Below are positions 7,773-14,811 of a stretch of DNA of 20,792 nucleotides, piece after piece (position 1 is the first letter of the stretch; the number at the start of each line of letters is the position of its first letter). The notes under the pieces are model-generated. The model searched no databases. It was given only the letters and a program-made list of their open reading frames with translations, and was not told the origin of the DNA. The DNA comes from CAYUTA01 sp964447605. GTDB taxonomy: Bacteria > Bacillota > Clostridia > Christensenellales > CAG-138. Where the stretch lies: assembly GCA_964447605.1 (NCBI GenBank), contig CAYUTA010000047.1:1-20792 (forward strand). Direction: 5' to 3'. A program made the position numbers and the translations under genes.

Positions 7773-7817
7773 AAAAAAGCCGCTTTGGAAGGTCGGGATC
7801 GACTAACCAAAGCGGCT
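7773..7817 (-). terminator. Rho-independent terminator, minus direction
   Basis: Perfect eleven-base arms AGCCGCTTTGG (7778-7788) and CCAAAGCGGCT (7807-7817) enclose an 18-base loop. On the minus strand the stem is followed by TTTTTT. It lies between the tRNA terminator and the Cys-rich gene, so it either backs up tRNA termination or ends a transcript at the element border. Confidence 0.75.
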
Positions 7818-7862
7818 GAAAGGATTCGTATCTATTTTGCGCTTACCATATCTACGGCAAAC

Positions 7863-7879
7863 CGTTCGCGGCGCGAACG
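7863..7879. repeat. Near-perfect 17-bp palindrome at the element border
   Basis: CGTTCGCG and CGCGAACG flank a single central G. The site lies between the two terminators downstream of the tRNA 3' end. It may be a recombinase or regulator binding site, or merely part of a hairpin; nothing else identifies it. Confidence 0.4.
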
Positions 7880-7890
7880 CACTCGGAGAA

Positions 7891-7923
7891 CGAAAAAACC
7901 CAGACAACGTCTGGGTTTTTTCG
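7891..7923. terminator. Bidirectional terminator downstream of tRNA-Met
   Basis: Arms CCCAGAC (7899-7905) and GTCTGGG (7909-7915) with a three-base loop are flanked by A6 on the left and T6 on the right, so it can work in both directions. It starts 29 bases after the tRNA 3' end on the minus strand. Confidence 0.88.
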
Positions 7924-7951
7924 ATCCGATATCTAAACCGAATCAACATGT

Positions 7952-8028
7952 TGGTAGCGGCGATCTGACTCGAACAGATGACACTCCGGGTATGAACCGA
8001 ATGCTCTAGCCAACTGAGCTACGCCGCC
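7952..8028 (-). tRNA. tRNA-Met (CAT), elongator type
   Basis: A 77-base tRNA with encoded CCA. On the minus strand it begins GGCGGCGTAGCTCAGTTGGC. The acceptor stem GGCGGCG pairs with CGCCGCT, with a terminal G-U pair at 1-72 as in Bacillus-type elongator tRNA-Met; initiator tRNAs have a different start. The anticodon CAT sits in TTCATAC (plus-strand 7992-7994), and the T arm contains GTTCGAGTC. The Ile2 tRNA (CAT modified to lysidine) is the alternative, but the 5' sequence favours Met. ICE genes lie beyond its 3' end. Confidence 0.95.
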
Positions 8029-8056
8029 ATATACTGTTCAATGGCACGCAAATAGT

Positions 8057-8085
8057 ATTATAGTTTCCCGGATGCGCGCTGTCAA
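8057..8085 (-). promoter_or_regulatory. Consensus sigma-70/sigma-A promoter of tRNA-Met
   Basis: On the minus strand TTGACA (8080-8085) and TATAAT (8057-8062) are both perfect and separated by 17 bases. The -10 box lies 29 bases upstream of the mature tRNA 5' end. An inverted repeat, TTCCCGGAT/ATCCGGGAA (8065-8073 and 8092-8100), overlaps the spacer. Confidence 0.88.
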
Positions 8086-8402
8086 GCCTGAATCCGGGAA
8101 TTTTTGCGGGTTTTACGCAGCGGCGCGGGATGGGCTAACCGGCAAAAATGCGCACATGCAGCCCGTCTTTTCACCTCCGTCTTGCAGGGGGCGCCCGGCT
8201 GGCCCGGCGCCGGCCTCGGCCGCTGCGTGCCGGGAAACCATGCCCGGTTCCGACCGGGTTGCCCCATCAATCCGGAGGCTCAAAAAATGCGGTAAGAATT
8301 ATGAAAGTCGTCATTTGCAGCGACATGCGTGGGGGATTTCGACACTTCTCATGCAGCCGGGCTGGCGGACGATGCAATCGTCCGAGGCGGATGGCTGCAT
8401 GC
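8086..8402. other. Gene-free, strongly structured GC-rich spacer
   Basis: No supported gene. It contains several dyads: CCCGGT/ACCGGG (8243-8258), GGCGCC-type palindromes around 8190-8220, and a nested hairpin at 8350-8401. The hairpin's outer arms are CATGCAGCC/GGCTGCATG and its inner arms GGACGAT/ATCGTCC with loop GCA. I recognise no known ncRNA or riboswitch consensus. The long plus-strand frame through it continues antisense to the flavoprotein gene and is a GC-rich shadow. Confidence 0.5.
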
Positions 8403-8466
8403 AAAAAAAACGCCGCAGTGGGTTCCGCCTGCAAACCGCAGTTGATCGACGGACTGGCCTGCGGCG
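8403..8466 (-). terminator. Terminator of the leftward catabolic operon
   Basis: On the minus strand CGCCGCAG (8459-8466 complement) and CTGCGGCG (8411-8418 complement) form a stem followed by eight T. The 40-base loop holds further pairing. It lies about 57 bases after the stop of the flavoprotein gene. Confidence 0.75.
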
Positions 8467-8522
8467 CTATGTTCATAACGCCGCAGTTCCTGCATGACCT
8501 TGGCCAAACTGGCTGGATGCGT

Positions 8523-10634
8523 TTACAGAAGCTGTTTTTGAATCTCCAACGGCAGCTCGTTCATCGGCGCGTGATTGGGGTTGAACAGTGCGCCCGCATC
8601 CACGTTTTTGCCGAACGTTGCGCCGTCCAGCACCGCATGATGCAGGTTTTGCACCTTCACCGCGTCGCCCGCCGCCGCGGTGTGAATGCCCGCCGCACGC
8701 AGCGTTTCGGTCAGCGCGCTGTTGGGGCGGGTGAAGCAGCTGACAACGTCGTCCGCCTCAATGCGGGTCTTGCGGAAGCTTTTGTCCTGAATCACGGCGT
8801 AACCCTCGCCGATCTCCAGCACGGTGGAGCCGGTGACGACGTTCACTCTGTGCCGGTAGGGCTTGGGCGCGAGCGCCTCGGCCTCCTCTCCGGCAAAGCG
8901 CTTTGCCGCAACATACATGTGGATGACCTCCACGTCCTTGGCAAACTGCGCGTTCTCGGTGACGATGGTGACCTGCTTGCCGATTCCGGCCAAAAACTGC
9001 GCCGTATCGGCCGCGGCGAAATGGTCGCCGAAGAGCAGCACGCGCTCGCCCAGCTTGACGGGCTTGCGGCCGCCGGGGTTATGCTCGCAGTTGACCTTGG
9101 GGCAGGCCATCACGCTGGTGAACGGAATCATACGGTCCGCGCCCACGGGCACGTCGGGGATATAGCAGCTCGCGCCGGTGGCGTTGAGCACGATATCGAA
9201 CGCCTTGAGCTCCTCGACCGCCGGCTCATGCCGCATAACGATCTCGATGTTGTCGAACTGTTTGACCTGCCGGCGAATCCAGTCGGCGTACCACTTCATC
9301 TTCTCCTTGCCGGGCACGAGGCAGCAGCCGAGGATGGCCCCGCCAAGCTCTGCAGTCTTTTCGAACACAGTCACATGATGCCCGCGCAGCGCCGCATGGC
9401 GCGCAGCCTCGAGCCCCGCCGGACCGCCGCCCACGACGCCGATCTTCTGCGGCTTTTCGGTCGGCTCCATATGGGCGAACTCCGCGTGCCCGCAGGCCGG
9501 GTTGATCGCGCAGCCGACCTCGTGCTTGGCCATGTGCGCCTCCTGCCAGCAGCCGGTCAGGCAGGAGATGCATTTGCGGATATCGTCCTGTTTGCCGTAC
9601 TTCGCCTTGACGGGCCAATACGGGTCGCACAGCAGCTGGCGAGACAGGCCGACCATGTCCGTTTTGCCGTCGCGCAGCAGCGCCTCGCACAGATCGGGGT
9701 CGCGCAGCACGTGCGTGTTGAGCACCGGGACCTTGACATGCTTTTTGACCTCCTCGGAGGCGTACATCGTCCAGCCCTCGGGATAGTACATCGGAGAAAA
9801 GCCGGAGCCCGGCGTTTCCTGCGTGCACTGCGAAAGATCGATGGCCGCAACGCCCGCTTCCTCAAGCGCCCTGGCCACGAGCACGCTTTCTGCAAGCGTC
9901 CGGCCGCCCTCCACCCATTCGTCGGCGGAATAGCGCACCAGAACCGGGAACGCTTTTCCGCATTTTCTTTGGATAGACGAGATGATCTCCATCACAAAGC
10001 GCATACGGTTTTCAAAGCTGCCGCCGTAGCGGTCGGTGCGCTTGTTGAGATAGGGGCTCATAAACTGCGAGATCAGGTAGCCGTGCGCGGCGTGCAGCTC
10101 CACGCCGTCCATGCCCGCCTGCTTGCAGCGCCAGGCCGCGTCGGAGAACTTGCCGACCAGGTCGATGACGTCCTCGATGGCCATCTGCTTGACGGCCTTG
10201 CCCCTGGCCTCCTCGTTTTCGTAGAGGATCTCGTGGCTTTGCGACCACGGCATGGACATGATGATATCGCTTGCCGAATACACCGGGTAGCGCGGCATGG
10301 AGGCCTGACGGCCCGGGTGCTGGAGCTGCACGACGGCCTTTGCGCCGTATTCATGCATCGCGTCGGCCAGGTGCACGAGGCCGGGAATCTGCTCGTCGCT
10401 GTCGGCGGCCATGCAGTTGACGGTCGGCTTGCCGGTGCGTTGCTCCGGCGTGGTCGCGCCGGTGATGATCAGGCCGGTTCCGCCCTTTGCGATCTGCCCG
10501 TAATGGTACAGGTCGCGTACGCTGACCTCGCCGTTTGTATGGCTGGAGCCCGCGTCCGTAGCCGCGTGAAAAATCCGGTTTGGGACGACCATGTTGCCGA
10601 TTTCAATCGGCTCGAACAGGTGTTTATATTGCAT
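8523..10634 (-). CDS. Old-yellow-enzyme family NADH:flavin oxidoreductase (2,4-dienoyl-CoA reductase/BaiCD type)
   Basis: A 703-residue three-domain ene-reductase. Residues 1-350 form the FMN TIM barrel, with HPGR at 106-109, the active-site ELHAAHGYLISQF (His 181 and 184) and RTDRYGGSFENR. A 4Fe-4S motif follows with Cys 355, 358, 362 and 375. An FAD domain starts at about 397 (GVVGGGPAGLEAA) and an NAD(P) domain at about 530 (RVLLFGDHFAAADTAQFL). The family reduces C=C bonds next to carbonyls; members include dienoyl-CoA reductase, bile-acid BaiCD/BaiH and daidzein reductase. It is somewhat longer than the usual 640-680 residues. It is the last gene of the leftward sugar operon, about 80 bases after the TIM-barrel gene. 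The substrate is unknown: a keto-enone sugar intermediate or an aglycone are both possible. Confidence 0.9.
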   Translation of the reverse strand: MQYKHLFEPIEIGNMVVPNRIFHAATDAGSSHTNGEVSVRDLYHYGQIAKGGTGLIITGATTPEQRTGKPTVNCMAADSDEQIPGLVHLADAMHEYGAKAVVQLQHPGRQASMPRYPVYSASDIIMSMPWSQSHEILYENEEARGKAVKQMAIEDVIDLVGKFSDAAWRCKQAGMDGVELHAAHGYLISQFMSPYLNKRTDRYGGSFENRMRFVMEIISSIQRKCGKAFPVLVRYSADEWVEGGRTLAESVLVARALEEAGVAAIDLSQCTQETPGSGFSPMYYPEGWTMYASEEVKKHVKVPVLNTHVLRDPDLCEALLRDGKTDMVGLSRQLLCDPYWPVKAKYGKQDDIRKCISCLTGCWQEAHMAKHEVGCAINPACGHAEFAHMEPTEKPQKIGVVGGGPAGLEAARHAALRGHHVTVFEKTAELGGAILGCCLVPGKEKMKWYADWIRRQVKQFDNIEIVMRHEPAVEELKAFDIVLNATGASCYIPDVPVGADRMIPFTSVMACPKVNCEHNPGGRKPVKLGERVLLFGDHFAAADTAQFLAGIGKQVTIVTENAQFAKDVEVIHMYVAAKRFAGEEAEALAPKPYRHRVNVVTGSTVLEIGEGYAVIQDKSFRKTRIEADDVVSCFTRPNSALTETLRAAGIHTAAAGDAVKVQNLHHAVLDGATFGKNVDAGALFNPNHAPMNELPLEIQKQLL

Positions 10635-10715
10635 GTTGTACCTTTCCTTGTCTGAATTTGTCGGATGATGGGGTACAAATCCGCCCAGACGGAAAAACGC
10701 CTGGGCGAAACGCGC

Positions 10716-11630
10716 TTACAGATACTGCTTCATGAAGCGGCAGCTTTGCTCGATGCCGCGCTTCACGTCCCCGGCACAGCTTTCAAACGCCTTATCCTCC
10801 ACCTCGATGCAGGCCGCGCCGTTGTAGCGGATGTCGTTGAGCGCGGAGACAAAGCGTGCAAAATCAACGCCGCCAAGGCCGGGGAGCTTGGGCGAGTGCC
10901 ACAGCGCCGGGTAGGAGAACACGCCGTATTCGTCCAGCTTGTCCTGATAAATTCGGATGTCCTTGAAATGGACGTGGAAGATCTTATCCTTGAATTCATA
11001 TACGGGCTTGATATAATCCGCCTGAATCAGATACGGATGCGACGGGTCATAGTTCAGACCAAGCGCGCCGCTGTCGATGCGGCGGAACATTTCGCGCCAG
11101 ATATAGGGCGTGCTGGCGAGGTTGTTGCCGCCCGGCCATTCGTTGGCCGTGTAGAGCATGGGGCAGTTTTCAATGCCGATTTTAACGCCCTTTTCCTCCG
11201 CATGGCGCACGATGGGGGTCCAGACCTGCTCGAACAGGTCGAGGTTTTCCTCAACCGTTTTGGTTTTATCCCGGCCGATGAAGGTGGTGACCATGTTTAC
11301 GCCCATCAGCGCGGAGGCGTCGATGAGCCTGAGAAGGTGCGCGACCGCAACGGCGGACGCCTCCCCGTCCGCGTCGAGCGGATTGGGGTAATAGCCCAGC
11401 GACGAGATGGCGACGCTTCTGTCCGCGGCGTACTGCTTATAATACAGCAGCTTTTCTTCGTCGCACGCGTTGAGGTCGATGTGCGTGATGCCGGCGTAGC
11501 GGCGCGCGGCCTTGCCCCGTGGCCAGCAGCACACCTCGACGCAGGAAAACCCTACGGACGCGGCGTAGTCGATCACCTCTTCAAAGGTATTGTCCGGGAG
11601 AATTGCGGAAACGAGACCGAGTTGCATCAT
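10716..11630 (-). CDS. Sugar phosphate isomerase/epimerase family protein (xylose isomerase-like TIM barrel)
   Basis: A 304-residue metal-dependent TIM-barrel protein. Candidate ligands follow the family order: Glu 154 (IGIENCPM), Asp 195 (NYDPSH), His 219/221 (FHVHFKD) and Glu 276 (CIEVED). Early sequence (FSCVEVCCWPRGKAARRYAG) and the THID motif are typical of the group. Members epimerise, isomerise or dehydrate keto-sugars and inosoles, and some cleave 3-keto C-glycosides. AGAGGAGG lies eleven bases before the first of two ATGs. It is the third gene of the leftward operon. The specific reaction cannot be read from the sequence. Confidence 0.87.
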   Translation of the reverse strand: MMQLGLVSAILPDNTFEEVIDYAASVGFSCVEVCCWPRGKAARRYAGITHIDLNACDEEKLLYYKQYAADRSVAISSLGYYPNPLDADGEASAVAVAHLLRLIDASALMGVNMVTTFIGRDKTKTVEENLDLFEQVWTPIVRHAEEKGVKIGIENCPMLYTANEWPGGNNLASTPYIWREMFRRIDSGALGLNYDPSHPYLIQADYIKPVYEFKDKIFHVHFKDIRIYQDKLDEYGVFSYPALWHSPKLPGLGGVDFARFVSALNDIRYNGAACIEVEDKAFESCAGDVKRGIEQSCRFMKQYL

Positions 11631-11702
11631 AACGATAGATTCCTCCTCTTCTGACTCATATATGGAATATTGACTGCGGACGGCGCGGTCCGTAGCCGGG
11701 AT

Positions 11703-12551
11703 TTACAGCGCCCGAATGGCTTCCTGCAGGAATTTGACGGCGGTGCGGATATCCTCCGCGCCGTTTTTCACCTCGCGCTCGATGGTGAGGAAGCCGTCGT
11801 AGCCGACGCTTTGCAGCGCGCGCAGGTATTCGGCCCAGCGGACGCCGCCTTCGCCAAGCGGCGTTTCCTCGCAGCAGCCGCAAACGGCGGCCCACTCGAG
11901 CCCGCCCTCGGCAAAGTTGTGATAGAAGTCCTCGGCGGCGATGGGCCTGAGTGATTTTCCGTCCTTGGCGTGCGTATGCACAATGGCGCCGCCAGCGACG
12001 CGGACGCCCTCGACCTCGTCGTCGCTGCCGACCATGACGAGGTTGGCAGGGTCATAATTTATATTTATGCCGCCGCCGCACGCGTCCACGAACGCGCGAA
12101 GCGTCGCAATACGCTCCGGCCCCGTCTCCACGGCGATGCATGCGCCGCGCCGCTTTGCATATGCGCCGATTTCACCGCATGCGTCGAGCATCGCCTGATA
12201 GCGCGGCACGGACCGGTCGCCCGGCACCACGCCGATGTGCGTGGTGACCACGGTGCAATCGAGCGCAAGGGCAAGCTCCACGGTACGGCGCAGATAATCG
12301 AGCTTTCCGGCGTTGTCCGCCGCTTTTTCCAGCCCGTAGCCGCCCAGCTCGCCGCAGATGGCGCTCACCGTCTGCCGGCAGCCGCGGGCGGTCTGCCGCA
12401 CCTTTTCTACAACGGCTCTGTCCACGGCGCGCGGGTCCAGCTCGCCCGCGGCATAGATCTGCACGCCGGCGGCGCCGCAGCGCTCGGACTCCCGAATCCC
12501 TTCGATCAGGCCAACGCCGAACCAGTCGGCAAGCGTTCCAATTTTGAACAT
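11703..12551 (-). CDS. Sugar phosphate isomerase/epimerase family protein
   Basis: A 282-residue TIM-barrel protein of the xylose-isomerase-like superfamily. The metal-site pattern is visible: Glu 142 (CIAVETGPE), Asp 167 (NINYDPANLVM), His 192/194 (IVHTHAKDG) and a late Glu in FLTIEREV. The HTHAKDG segment is typical of the IolE/IolI-like branch. It lies about 18 bases after the Gfo/Idh/MocA gene, so the two probably act in sequence: an oxidised (keto) sugar is made and then isomerised, epimerised or dehydrated. It is only distantly similar to the neighbouring 304-residue protein, so the two are not a recent duplication. Confidence 0.87.
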   Translation of the reverse strand: MFKIGTLADWFGVGLIEGIRESERCGAAGVQIYAAGELDPRAVDRAVVEKVRQTARGCRQTVSAICGELGGYGLEKAADNAGKLDYLRRTVELALALDCTVVTTHIGVVPGDRSVPRYQAMLDACGEIGAYAKRRGACIAVETGPERIATLRAFVDACGGGININYDPANLVMVGSDDEVEGVRVAGGAIVHTHAKDGKSLRPIAAEDFYHNFAEGGLEWAAVCGCCEETPLGEGGVRWAEYLRALQSVGYDGFLTIEREVKNGAEDIRTAVKFLQEAIRAL

Positions 12552-12569
12552 GGCGGCCTCCTTAACCTG

Positions 12570-13715
12570 CTATTCTCCGACCTTGACCCAGCGGCGTTGG
12601 CGCGCGCTCTGAATGACCGCCTCGCACAGGATCATCTCGCGCAGCCCGTCCTCGAAACGTGCGAACTCATGCCTGCCTGTGTCGCCCTCGTCAATGGCCT
12701 GGTAGATGCGTTTGAAGTTCTGCTTGAACGTATCCGGGAAGCCCTCCACATGTCCGCCGGGATAGCTGATGATGGCGGAGGTCTCCGGCAGCAGGATGGA
12801 AGGGTCCTTTACCGCGGTCTGGTTAAAGGTTTCGCGGCGGCCAATCCACAGCTCGTTGCTGTTCTCGCTGTCCCAGTGCAGCGCGCATTTGCTGCCGCCG
12901 ATGGAGACGATGGTCTGGTTCTTGCGCCCGGCGTATACCTGGCTGATGTTGCAGCAGCCGTGCGCGCCGCCGTCGAAGCGGAACAGCACGGTGGCGTAAT
13001 CCTCGGTGTAAATGGGCACCTCGGCATAATCCTCCGGCCGCAGCGCCATGCCCGAATAGGTGTCGATGGGCTTGAGCGGCTTTTTGCGGGTCTTGTGGAA
13101 TGTTTCAAAATCGGCGAGAACCGCCACGGCCTGCTGGCCGATAACCGCCTCGACCATGTCCGTCCAATGGGAGCCGATGTCCGCAAACGCGCGCGATTCG
13201 CCGGAGACCTCGGGCTCGAGGCGCCAGCTGTAATCGGTGTCGAGATACAGCCAGTCCTGCAGGTATGCGCCGTGGACGGTATAGATATCGCCCACATCGC
13301 CCTTTTCAATCATCTTGCGCATCTGCATGACCTGCGGATAATAGCGGAAGTTGAAATTCAGCCCGGTCACAATGCTGTGTTTTTTTGCGTAATCGACAAG
13401 CTCGCGCGCCTGCTCCACGGACGTGGTCAGCGGTTTTTCACAGATGGGGGAGACGCCGCGCTCCATGGCATACATCGCAACCTCATAATGCAGGTTGTTG
13501 GGCGTGCAGATGTGCACCACGTCCGGCTTTTCGCGCTCAAGCATCTCCTTATAATCGATATAGGCCCTTGGAATGCAGTAACGGCTGGCTTTTTCGGCCG
13601 CGCCCGTTTCGTCGGCAATGGCGACGACCTCCACGTTGCCCAGCCGCCGCAGCGCCTCGATGTGCACCGCGCCGATGAAGCCAACGCCAACAACACATGC
13701 TCGGAATTGTTTCAC
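12570..13715 (-). CDS. Gfo/Idh/MocA-family NAD(P)-dependent oxidoreductase
   Basis: A 381-residue enzyme. The N-terminal Rossmann domain shows CVVGVGFIGAVHIEAL (residues 7-22) and the catalytic-Lys box CEKPLTT (Lys 94). The C-terminal alpha/beta domain carries ADIGSHWTDMVE (179-189), whose His and Asp are usual active-site residues. Members oxidise a ring hydroxyl of sugars, inositols or glycosides. The frame is open to 13799, but the GTG at 13715 is the start: AAGGAGG lies seven bases upstream and the next residues begin the Rossmann fold. It is the first gene of the leftward operon, with its promoter at 13771-13799. Confidence 0.9.
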   Translation of the reverse strand: MKQFRACVVGVGFIGAVHIEALRRLGNVEVVAIADETGAAEKASRYCIPRAYIDYKEMLEREKPDVVHICTPNNLHYEVAMYAMERGVSPICEKPLTTSVEQARELVDYAKKHSIVTGLNFNFRYYPQVMQMRKMIEKGDVGDIYTVHGAYLQDWLYLDTDYSWRLEPEVSGESRAFADIGSHWTDMVEAVIGQQAVAVLADFETFHKTRKKPLKPIDTYSGMALRPEDYAEVPIYTEDYATVLFRFDGGAHGCCNISQVYAGRKNQTIVSIGGSKCALHWDSENSNELWIGRRETFNQTAVKDPSILLPETSAIISYPGGHVEGFPDTFKQNFKRIYQAIDEGDTGRHEFARFEDGLREMILCEAVIQSARQRRWVKVGE

Positions 13716-13770
13716 AATGCTTCCTCCTTGATAAATGAATGGTATTCGATGAAGAATGGATGCTGCCGTA

Positions 13771-13799
13771 ATTATATCGTACGGTGAAAAAAATTGCAA
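13771..13799 (-). promoter_or_regulatory. Promoter of the leftward operon
   Basis: On the minus strand TTGCAA (13794-13799) and TATAAT (13771-13776) are separated by exactly 17 bases. The -35 box is itself one of the TGCAA boxes of this control region, so a regulator bound there would compete with RNA polymerase. Confidence 0.7.
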
Positions 13800-13860
13800 T
13801 TACTTGACGTGGTTTGCAAGCCCGAAAATATACGCTGTAGGACGCGCCGAGCCACGATGG

Positions 13861-13876
13861 TTGCAAACATTTGCAA
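13861..13876. promoter_or_regulatory. Operator-like palindrome between the divergent promoters
   Basis: TTGCAAACATTTGCAA has seven-base arms TTGCAAA and TTTGCAA around a CA centre. Further half-boxes lie at 13794 (TTGCAA), 13813 (TTTGCAA) and 13891 (TATGCAAAAA). The core GCAAACATTTG recurs at 20716-20726. LacI-type operators look similar but usually have a CG centre. Confidence 0.6.
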
Positions 13877-13905
13877 TTTTTTGTAATGGATATGCAAAAA
13901 CTTGA

Positions 13906-13934
13906 TTGACGCAGAGACGGATTTGCGGTACGCT
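13906..13934 (+). promoter_or_regulatory. Promoter of the rightward operon
   Basis: TTGACG (13906-13911) and TACGCT (13929-13934) are 17 bases apart, 41 bases before the deoC-like start codon. A second, weaker pair, TTGACG (13804-13809) with TATACG (13829-13834), lies upstream with a 19-base spacer and may be a tandem promoter. Confidence 0.55.
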
Positions 13935-13974
13935 AAGAACAACACATTTCATAAGGTAAGGAGATCAATCTCAT

Positions 13975-14730
13975 ATGGAAAAAGTGACGGCCAATGATAT
14001 CGCGATGATGATCGACCATTCGCTGCTCAACCCCAGGTTTACGCTCGATGAAATCCGCGCGGGCTGTGCGCTCGCCAAAGAATACGGCACGGTTACGGTA
14101 TGCGTGCGCCCCACGGACGTGCCGGTCGCAAGGGAGATTCTTGCGGGGTCGCACACCAGGGTCACAACCGTGATCGGTTTCCCGCACGGGTCAAACCTGA
14201 CCGAGGTCAAGGTGCTCGAGACGCGGCTTGCCATCGAGCAGGGCTGCGAGGAGATCGACGTGGTGCTCAACATCGGAAAGCTCCTTTCCGGCGAATACGC
14301 GCAGGTTGAAGAAGACCTCAAAGCGGTGGTCGACGTTGCGCACGCGTCCAATGTGCTGGTCAAGGTCATTTTGGAGAACGCGTACCTCACCGACGCGCAG
14401 AAGATCGAGGCCTGCGGAATCTGCATGCGCGCCGGCGCGGACTTTACCAAAACCTCCACGGGCTACGCCCCCTCCGGCGCAACCATCCACGACCTCAGGC
14501 TCATGCGCGCCAACACCCCGGAAACCATGCAGGTCAAGGCGGCAGGCGGCGTGCGCAAGCTCGACGACGCGCTGCTGGTGCGCGCGGTGGGCGCAACGCG
14601 GTTTGGCTGCACGCGCACGAAGGAAATGCTCGACGAGGCGCGCGCGCGCGAGGCCGCGGGCACGCTGGTCCTTCCGGAAATCACCGACGATACCGAGCTT
14701 GCAAGCGTAAAGGCCGCCGCCGCGAAATAA
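13975..14730 (+). CDS. deoC: Deoxyribose-phosphate aldolase (DeoC) family protein
   Basis: A 251-residue class I aldolase close to the usual bacterial DeoC length. Key residues are present: Asp 95 (EEIDVVLNIG), the Schiff-base Lys 159 (ADFTKTSTGYAPSGAT) and the proton-relay Lys 188 (MQVKAAGGVR). DeoC cleaves 2-deoxyribose 5-phosphate to glyceraldehyde 3-phosphate and acetaldehyde. AAGGAG lies eleven bases before the ATG. It heads the rightward operon with oxidoreductases and TIM-barrel enzymes, not with nucleoside phosphorylase or phosphopentomutase. Its job may therefore be cleavage of a deoxy-sugar phosphate made by the pathway. The family is certain; the substrate in this setting is inferred. 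Confidence 0.93.
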   Translation: MEKVTANDIAMMIDHSLLNPRFTLDEIRAGCALAKEYGTVTVCVRPTDVPVAREILAGSHTRVTTVIGFPHGSNLTEVKVLETRLAIEQGCEEIDVVLNIGKLLSGEYAQVEEDLKAVVDVAHASNVLVKVILENAYLTDAQKIEACGICMRAGADFTKTSTGYAPSGATIHDLRLMRANTPETMQVKAAGGVRKLDDALLVRAVGATRFGCTRTKEMLDEARAREAAGTLVLPEITDDTELASVKAAAAK

Positions 14731-14811
14731 GCGCCGCGCGCCCCTTTCCTGAAAAAATCCCGACCTTCTTTCACGGCTCCTTACCGCAATCAACCGACAG
14801 GAGGGTGTTCC

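Noticed and set aside
8065..8105. Inverted repeat TTCCCGGAT/ATCCGGGAA followed by TTTTT on the plus strand, as a terminator
   Set aside because: No plus-strand gene lies upstream for it to end, and it overlaps the tRNA promoter; kept only as a note on that promoter.
8109..8190. Minus-strand mini-ORF of 14 codons after GGAGGTG, in the spacer next to the tRNA
   Set aside because: The spacing from the ribosome binding site to the ATG is about 16 bases and the peptide is tiny; not supportable.
8148..10655. 835-codon open frame on the plus strand
   Set aside because: It is antisense to the well-supported flavoprotein gene; its His/Arg/Val-rich translation has no recognisable domain, as expected for shadow frames in GC-rich DNA.
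11970..13787. 605-codon open frame on the plus strand
   Set aside because: Antisense to the Gfo/Idh/MocA and TIM-barrel genes, which have clear motifs; no ribosome binding site or domain of its own.
13975..14730. Classical deoxynucleoside salvage operon around deoC
   Set aside because: No nucleoside phosphorylase, phosphopentomutase or PfkB-type deoxyribose kinase nearby.
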